11,239 nt of DNA from Candidatus Bathyarchaeota archaeon (GTDB taxonomy: Archaea > Thermoproteota > Bathyarchaeia > Bathyarchaeales > Bathyarchaeaceae). Location of the stretch: assembly GCA_026967815.1 (NCBI GenBank), contig JAPUUO010000040.1:1-11239 (forward strand), written 5' to 3'. Made by a program: the position numbers and the translations under genes. The notes under the pieces are model-generated. The model was not told the DNA's origin, searched no databases, and worked only from the letters and a program-made list of their open reading frames with translations. Shown one piece after another: positions 7,414 to 11,239 of the stretch; within the stretch, counting starts at the first letter, position 1, and the number at the start of each line of letters is the position of its first letter.

Positions 7414-8199
7414 TTGAAGGACCCTATGCAGGTTTTCGGGATTGGCACTAAACTGATTAGACCGGGAGACAATCTGGTAGACGTAATTTTTGAAACTCTA
7501 AGCAGTCAAGGACTAGAAATTAAAAACAAAGACCTGTTAGCAATAACCAGCAAGGCCGCTGCGGTTGCCCAGAATCGTCTTGCAAAATTAGATTCGATAG
7601 AGCCGTCTGAAAAAGCGACAATGCTTGCTAAAAAGCACGAGCTAGAACCCAGATTTGTAGAGGTTGTGTTGCGAGAAGCTGAGAAAGTGTATGGAGGTGC
7701 AAATAAAGCCTTGCTAACTCTAAAGAATAACATGCTTGTGGCGAACGCTGGTGTGGACCGTAAAAATGCTCCCGAAGGATACGCTACATTATGGCCACTT
7801 AATCCACATGATAGCGCCGAGAAAATTCGAAGAGAAGTCTTATCTAAGACTGGTAAACGTGTTGGCGTGCTTATAATTGACAGCAGAATTAGCCCGCTTC
7901 GTATGGGAACAACAGCCTTAGCTATAGGCATCGCTGGGTTTAAGCCGATAAAGGATTATAGAATTGAAAGAGATCTTTACAGTAAGCGCGTATACATTAC
8001 AAGGCATGCTTTAGCCGATGACATAGCAAGCGCGGCACACGTAATGATGGGAGAAACAACTGCCCGAATACCAGCTGTCATAATAAGAAACGCGCCAGTA
8101 ATCCTAAGTGAAGAATTTGACCCAAACTCTATGACAATTCCAGCAGAACAATGCCTTTTCATGCAGTCATTTTTGAGAAAAGCTTCAGGTGTCTTTTGA
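7414..8199 (+). CDS. divergent CofE-family (F420-0:gamma-glutamyl ligase-like) protein
   Basis: A 261-residue member of the CofE family, which adds glutamate to coenzyme F420-0 with GTP. The fold landmarks are recognisable: SK..A.A..R at 46-55, NAGVD at 111-115, the DSAEKIR helix at 133-139, AIGIAG at 170-175 and ADDIASAA at 201-208. Several usually conserved motifs differ. The AEGR box reads AQNR (52-55). The metal/substrate loop normally DTxxRPxRxG reads DSRISPLRMG (156-165). The RG.DLY segment reads RIERDLY. It may therefore be a paralogue with another acceptor or amino acid, or a second F420 ligase. TTG at 7414 has GGAGAT 7 nt upstream; ATG at 7426 (losing 4 residues) is possible with a GAAGGA only 4 nt away. 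The gene converges on the canonical copy with a 6-nt gap. Confidence 0.8.
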   Translation: MKDPMQVFGIGTKLIRPGDNLVDVIFETLSSQGLEIKNKDLLAITSKAAAVAQNRLAKLDSIEPSEKATMLAKKHELEPRFVEVVLREAEKVYGGANKALLTLKNNMLVANAGVDRKNAPEGYATLWPLNPHDSAEKIRREVLSKTGKRVGVLIIDSRISPLRMGTTALAIGIAGFKPIKDYRIERDLYSKRVYITRHALADDIASAAHVMMGETTARIPAVIIRNAPVILSEEFDPNSMTIPAEQCLFMQSFLRKASGVF

Positions 8200-8205
8200 A
8201 GATTC

Positions 8206-8985
8206 TTACAGTGTTCCTTTGAATAGATCCTCTTGCTTAGAAATGAACAGGTCTTTGGTGGCGCATTTTTCCGTAAGTTCTGCGCTATTGAGGTTTTTTA
8301 CGATGGCCACAGGTATGCCTTCGCTTCCTTGTCCTATAACTAGTTCAGCTGCAGCTGCGATTTCATCTACTATTGCTATGTTTTTCACCTTCAAAACATA
8401 GCTGTAAAGGTCTTCTTTGCCACGATAATCTCTGAAAGGGTTGATTCCCGCTATTCCGATGGCGTATTCTACTTGTCCCTTTCGAAAGGGTCGACTATAG
8501 GTGTCGCTTATTATTACTGCAACATTTTTTCCGGTGGCTTCCATTATTTTTTGGCGAATTTGTCTCGCGGAGTCATCTATGTTTCTTGGCAGAAGGGCAT
8601 AAGAGTCATCACCCTTGATGTTTGACTTGTCTATTCCAGCGTTGATGCATATTATGCCGTTATTGTCTTCCACGATAAACGTATCTGAAGATACCTTAAC
8701 AATTCTCTGAGAAGCTTGTAGCACCAGTTCAACAAAACTTGGGTGTTTTAGTGTGGTCTTTGCGATTTCCTTTGCTTTCTTGGAGGGGTCAACATTTTTT
8801 AATTGGAAAACTCTTCCTTCAGCCTTGGAGACAATTTTTTGAGCAACAACTAGAATGTCTCCATCTTCAATGGGGACTCCTTGCTTCTGTGCAGTTCTAT
8901 TTATCAGCTCAGCTAAATCGTCTCCGTTTTTCACAGATGGAAAACCTACGAGGCCAATAATGTTGATTGTTTTCGTATTCTTCAT
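8206..8985 (-). CDS. cofE: coenzyme F420-0:L-glutamate ligase
   Basis: A 259-residue CofE with the canonical motifs: QKIVSKAEGR at 49-58, NAGID at 115-119 with its acidic residue, DTYSRPFRKG at 161-170 (the Asp-Thr pair binds metal in the Archaeoglobus enzyme), AIGIAG at 175-180, DYRGKEDLY at 186-194, and DEIAAAAELVIG at 207-218. The reaction is GTP-dependent gamma-linkage of glutamate to F420-0, completing the electron carrier F420. Length is normal (about 250). The ATG at 8985 has a GAAGTGA-like site roughly 10 nt upstream and a strong TATA box about 60 nt upstream, so it is transcribed alone. It is the minus-strand member of a convergent pair with a divergent paralogue. It implies that the organism makes F420. 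Confidence 0.9.
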   Translation of the reverse strand: MKNTKTINIIGLVGFPSVKNGDDLAELINRTAQKQGVPIEDGDILVVAQKIVSKAEGRVFQLKNVDPSKKAKEIAKTTLKHPSFVELVLQASQRIVKVSSDTFIVEDNNGIICINAGIDKSNIKGDDSYALLPRNIDDSARQIRQKIMEATGKNVAVIISDTYSRPFRKGQVEYAIGIAGINPFRDYRGKEDLYSYVLKVKNIAIVDEIAAAAELVIGQGSEGIPVAIVKNLNSAELTEKCATKDLFISKQEDLFKGTL

Positions 8986-9040
8986 TGTATAGTCATCACT
9001 TCAACGGTCTTCAAGCTTCTCTTGGTAAAGGAAAACTCGC

Positions 9041-9050
9041 TTATATAAAT
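9041..9050 (-). promoter_or_regulatory. TATA box of cofE
   Basis: On the minus strand the sequence reads ATTTATATAA, the best archaeal TATA match in the window. It would start transcription near position 9021 and leave a leader of about 36 nt before the cofE ATG. The only plus-strand gene downstream would be absent (DDAH is on the minus strand), so the box is assigned to cofE. Confidence 0.6.
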
Positions 9051-9064
9051 AGAACACAGCGCGT

Positions 9065-9077
9065 TCGCAAACTGCGA
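9065..9077. repeat. 13-bp inverted repeat upstream of cofE
   Basis: Perfect 5-bp arms TCGCA/TGCGA with a 3-nt spacer, about 15 bp upstream of the cofE TATA box as seen from the minus strand. It could be a regulator site or part of the end of the DDAH transcript. It is short enough to occur by chance. Confidence 0.25.
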
Positions 9078-9111
9078 TGCTTGGTTGGTGGTGGGTTATG
9101 GCGGGGAATGA

Positions 9112-9879
9112 TTACAATATTATTGATAGGCAGGTCAGAGCCCCGTCTCCCTTGTGAAATTCTGATACTTCTAGTTCTTTGACGAAAAAGCCTTCCTGTT
9201 CTATGAGTTTCCTAGTTTTTGGATAGCCTTTCGCCATCAAGACAGTTCCGTTTATGGCGAGACAATCCGCAGCGTATTCTTCTCCTCTTGGAACCACAAT
9301 TTTCCTGAAGTCTCGCAGAGTGTCTGTGTCAAAGTGTCCCTTTGAAAGGATGACATAGTTAGCTCCAAGATAAGTGCACGCAGACTTCAGATGAAGCACG
9401 TTTCGAATCTTTACTGGAACTATCTCCAAATTGCTGTCTTCTAAGATTCTCCTGAGCTGCTCTATGGCCTGTACATTAGTTCGAGCTGAGAGCCCTATCA
9501 AAACTTTGTCTTCAATTCTGAGCACATCTCCGCCATCAATGACAGCAGGCGGCCTAATACAACGTGTCTCTCTTAGTTCTTTCAACACTTTGGCGACTTC
9601 AACCACTTCTTTGGCGCGTGATTTTAGGCTTAAGTTGCAGATTACTGCCTTTTCCCCAAGTATTACTGCTGTGTCCTCTACGAAACAGCTGTCAGCAAGA
9701 GCGTTTTCGCCCTTTATCCAGATAAGGTCGAGTCCAAGCTCTTGTAGTGCCTCGCAGTATTCTGCGTGTTGCCTTCTTGCAAGAGCAACGTCTATTTTTT
9801 CAACTTTCGTTCGCACGCACCGGTCATATGAATCAGGCACCGGTCGAACAACAGCGTGTTTCACTGTGGTCGCATTCAT
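9112..9879 (-). CDS. dimethylarginine dimethylaminohydrolase (DDAH)-type hydrolase
   Basis: A 255-residue protein of the guanidino-group modifying superfamily. DDAH hydrolyses N-omega-methylated arginines to citrulline and (di)methylamine. Residues numbered from the ATG at 9879: the DSCFVED block gives D63, E68 and D69 for substrate binding, the DGGDV motif gives D115, HLKSAC gives the catalytic histidine H163, and the C-terminal DGALTC gives the nucleophile C250. GLSxRTN (129-135) is also typical. The order and spacing match bacterial DDAH and the motifs resemble the mammalian enzyme. Activity toward citrulline, arginine or another guanidine cannot be ruled out. The start at 9879 is preferred because GGAGTGA lies 8 nt upstream; in-frame ATG 9888 and GTG 9891 sit on that site. 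It is divergent from the catalase. Monocistronic transcription is likely, with a separate cofE promoter downstream. Confidence 0.85.
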   Translation of the reverse strand: MNATTVKHAVVRPVPDSYDRCVRTKVEKIDVALARRQHAEYCEALQELGLDLIWIKGENALADSCFVEDTAVILGEKAVICNLSLKSRAKEVVEVAKVLKELRETRCIRPPAVIDGGDVLRIEDKVLIGLSARTNVQAIEQLRRILEDSNLEIVPVKIRNVLHLKSACTYLGANYVILSKGHFDTDTLRDFRKIVVPRGEEYAADCLAINGTVLMAKGYPKTRKLIEQEGFFVKELEVSEFHKGDGALTCLSIIL

Positions 9880-9940
9880 AGAATTCATCACTCCATTTCA
9901 ACACTGCGCACACGGCTTGCTTCAAAAGTAATCTCTCCGA

Positions 9941-9949
9941 AAATATCAG
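9941..9949 (-). promoter_or_regulatory. candidate TATA box for the DDAH-type gene
   Basis: On the minus strand it reads CTGATATTT, about 60 nt before the preferred ATG, giving a leader of about 40 nt with the GGAGTGA site. A second A/T stretch at 9961-9974 is an alternative. It lies inside imperfect inverted arms AATCTC (9930-9935) and GAGATT (9959-9964). Confidence 0.25.
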
Positions 9950-9985
9950 TTTTTCTTCGAGATTTCAAATAATCTTGGTAAGCTT

Positions 9986-10003
9986 CAACAATCGTGGTTG
10001 TTG
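9986..10003. repeat. 18-bp inverted repeat in the DDAH/catalase divergent region
   Basis: Perfect 6-bp arms CAACAA and TTGTTG flank the 6-nt spacer TCGTGG, whose outer bases allow a further near-match. It lies between the candidate promoters of the two divergent genes, a usual place for an operator. No known regulator motif is recognised. Confidence 0.35.
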
Positions 10004-10096
10004 TGCAAGAAGTGAGACCCCGCTTTCAGATGTTGATTGAGAATGCCATACCACCTCATTCACATTGTGTGCAAGGGCAAAGATAATTATGAATAC

Positions 10097-10110
10097 AATG
10101 CACGCGCATT
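10097..10110. repeat. 14-bp inverted repeat upstream of the catalase TATA box
   Basis: Arms AATGC and GCATT flank ACGC, ending 13 bp before the catalase TATA-like box. A second small palindrome, CACATTGTG, is at 10061-10069. Position suits a transcription-factor site, but the arms are short. Confidence 0.3.
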
Positions 10111-10123
10111 ACCATCGAACACA

Positions 10124-10132
10124 TTTTAAATA
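10124..10132 (+). promoter_or_regulatory. TATA box of the catalase gene
   Basis: TTTTAAATA lies 34 nt before the catalase ATG and would set the transcript start near 10153, a leader of about 14 nt. An ACACAT at 10119-10124 and its reverse complement ATGTGT at 10151-10156 flank the box and the predicted start site, a layout that a repressor could use. Confidence 0.5.
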
Positions 10133-10166
10133 AGATGGCTAATTACAATGATGTGTGGAAATTTAG

Positions 10167-11239
10167 ATGCTAAATAACAAAAAGAAACTCACCACAAACT
10201 TCGGCAGGGTTGTAGATGATGACCAAAACTCTCTGACAGCAGGAGATCGTGGCCCAGTTTTGATTCAGGATGTCCACTTGATTGAGAAATTGGCTCACTT
10301 CAACCGTGAACAAATACCTGAACGGATTGTACATGCCAAAGGTGCAGGCGCCGGAGGATACTTTGAGGTGACCACTGACGTAACGAGGTACACCAAGGCC
10401 AAGTTCCTCTCCAAAGTCGGTAAGCGCACCGAAGTGCTTGCAAGATTCTCCACAGTAGGTGGCGAAAAGGGCTCAGCAGATGCGGAGCGTGATCCCCGAG
10501 GATTTGCAGTCAAGTTCTATACTGAAGAAGGCAACTATGACCTTGTAGGCAATAACACTCCAGTCTTTTTCATTCGTGACCCCCTGAAGTTTCCAGACTT
10601 CATTCATACACAAAAACGGAATCCGGCAACTAACCTCAAAGACGCAAATATGTTTTGGGACTTCCTATCGTTAACACCTGAGTCTATTCATCAAGTTACC
10701 ATTCTTTTCTCTGACAGGGGGACTCCTAAGTCATATCGTCACATGAATGGCTACGGAAGTCACACGTTTAAGTGGTACAGCCAAAAGGGGGAGTATTTCT
10801 GGGTGAAGTATCATTTCAAAACGGATCAAGGCATCCAAAATCTAACGCGCGAAGAAGCAGAGCATACGAAAGGGACTGATCCCGACCATGCCACTCGAGA
10901 TCTCGACAACGCGATCAAAAGAGGTGAACATCCCTCTTGGACACTTCAGGTGCAGATAATGAAACCTGAAGACGCTGACGACTATCGCTTTGACATATTT
11001 GACGTCACCAAGGTCTGGCCTCATAAAGATTATCCACCAATAGAGGTAGGTCGCATGGTTTTAAATCGTAACCCAGAGAATTACTTCGCCGAGGTCGAGC
11101 AGGCTGCCTTTTCTCCAGCAAACCTTGTCCCAGGCATAGCTGCATCACCAGATAAAATGCTGCAAGGCCGCTTGTTTGCATATCATGATGCTCATCGTTA
11201 TCGTTTGGGCCCCAACTATCTGCTCCTGCCTGTGAATCG
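10167..11239 (+). CDS. katA: monofunctional heme catalase, 3' end beyond window
   Basis: The first 357 codons of an open frame with no stop; small-subunit catalases are about 480-500 residues, so roughly a quarter is missing. It converts hydrogen peroxide to water and oxygen with heme b. Key residues are all in place: distal H56 in RIVHAKGAG, N129 in LVGNN, and proximal heme ligand Y339 in RLFAYHDAHR. Each is shifted by exactly two from the Proteus mirabilis enzyme as I recall it (H54, N127, Y337). Other family marks include ARFSTVGGEKGSAD and DPRGFAVKFY. No signal peptide is present, so it is cytosolic. ATG has only a weak GGA site 7 nt upstream. Of 22 visible arginines, 17 use CGN codons, against 8 of 17 in the plus-strand CofE-like gene, which hints at later acquisition. 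It is divergent from the DDAH-type gene. Confidence 0.93.
   Translation, partial: MLNNKKKLTTNFGRVVDDDQNSLTAGDRGPVLIQDVHLIEKLAHFNREQIPERIVHAKGAGAGGYFEVTTDVTRYTKAKFLSKVGKRTEVLARFSTVGGEKGSADAERDPRGFAVKFYTEEGNYDLVGNNTPVFFIRDPLKFPDFIHTQKRNPATNLKDANMFWDFLSLTPESIHQVTILFSDRGTPKSYRHMNGYGSHTFKWYSQKGEYFWVKYHFKTDQGIQNLTREEAEHTKGTDPDHATRDLDNAIKRGEHPSWTLQVQIMKPEDADDYRFDIFDVTKVWPHKDYPPIEVGRMVLNRNPENYFAEVEQAAFSPANLVPGIAASPDKMLQGRLFAYHDAHRYRLGPNYLLLPVN

Noticed and set aside
8189..8401. 70-codon plus-strand open frame after the CofE-like gene, which could suggest a frameshifted extension
   Set aside because: The CofE-like protein already has full family length, and this frame is antisense to the canonical cofE.
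7414..8985. Recent inverted duplication of cofE or a mobile element with inverted ends
   Set aside because: The two proteins differ in most positions, including motifs, and no nucleotide-level inverted repeat or transposase is visible.
8967..9182. 71-codon plus-strand open frame spanning the cofE-DDAH gap
   Set aside because: It overlaps the cofE start and the DDAH end, has no ribosome site that I trust, and has no recognisable motif.
9431..9931. 166-codon open frame on the plus strand opposite the DDAH-type gene
   Set aside because: It is fully antisense to a gene with a complete active site, is serine/threonine-rich and resembles no known family; a shadow frame.
1..11239. CRISPR array, tRNA or rRNA gene, integrase, toxin-antitoxin or defence system
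   Set aside because: I saw no spaced direct repeats, clover-leaf sequence, rRNA signature or matching protein family; gaps between genes are all under 300 nt.

Overview
The window looks like a chromosomal fragment from an anaerobic archaeon of the Thermoproteota/TACK side, most plausibly a Bathyarchaeia-like lineage. Grounds for archaea: coenzyme F420 ligase (CofE) genes, an HdrA fused to an MvhD domain, a four-gene korDABC set in the order and sizes known from methanogens, TATA-like boxes ahead of genes, Shine-Dalgarno sites, and frequent TTG/GTG starts. The lineage assignment is inference; no rRNA or marker phylogeny is available here. All recognisable proteins are intact except the last, which runs off the right edge.

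Left two thirds (64-6798, + strand): one tightly packed redox operon. It encodes an HdrC-like ferredoxin domain fused to a GltD-type FAD/NAD(P) oxidoreductase, a full-length HdrA with a C-terminal MvhD domain, a two-cluster ferredoxin (KorD), and the alpha, beta and gamma subunits of a 2-oxoacid (probably 2-oxoglutarate):ferredoxin oxidoreductase (KorA, KorB, KorC). Two junctions are stop/start overlaps (ATGA, GTGA) and the others have gaps of 2-14 nt. The layout suggests that electrons from CoA-dependent 2-oxoacid oxidation (or to reductive carboxylation) are exchanged through HdrA flavin chemistry with a pyridine nucleotide pool. No HdrB, hydrogenase or formate dehydrogenase gene is in view. 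This module is the most interesting part of the window.

Middle (6817-8985): a small MJ0936/YfcE-type metallophosphodiesterase follows the kor genes by 18 nt. Then come two CofE-family genes arranged tail to tail with only 6 nt between their stop codons. The minus-strand copy has canonical CofE motifs and probably makes F420 polyglutamate. The plus-strand copy has changed motifs and may do something else.

Right end (9112-11239): a dimethylarginine dimethylaminohydrolase (DDAH)-type hydrolase on the minus strand is divergent from a clade-3-like heme catalase on the plus strand. The roughly 290-nt region between them holds candidate promoters and several short inverted repeats. The catalase uses CGN arginine codons more than its neighbours, which fits acquisition by transfer. 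I saw no tRNA, rRNA, CRISPR array, insertion sequence or phage gene.
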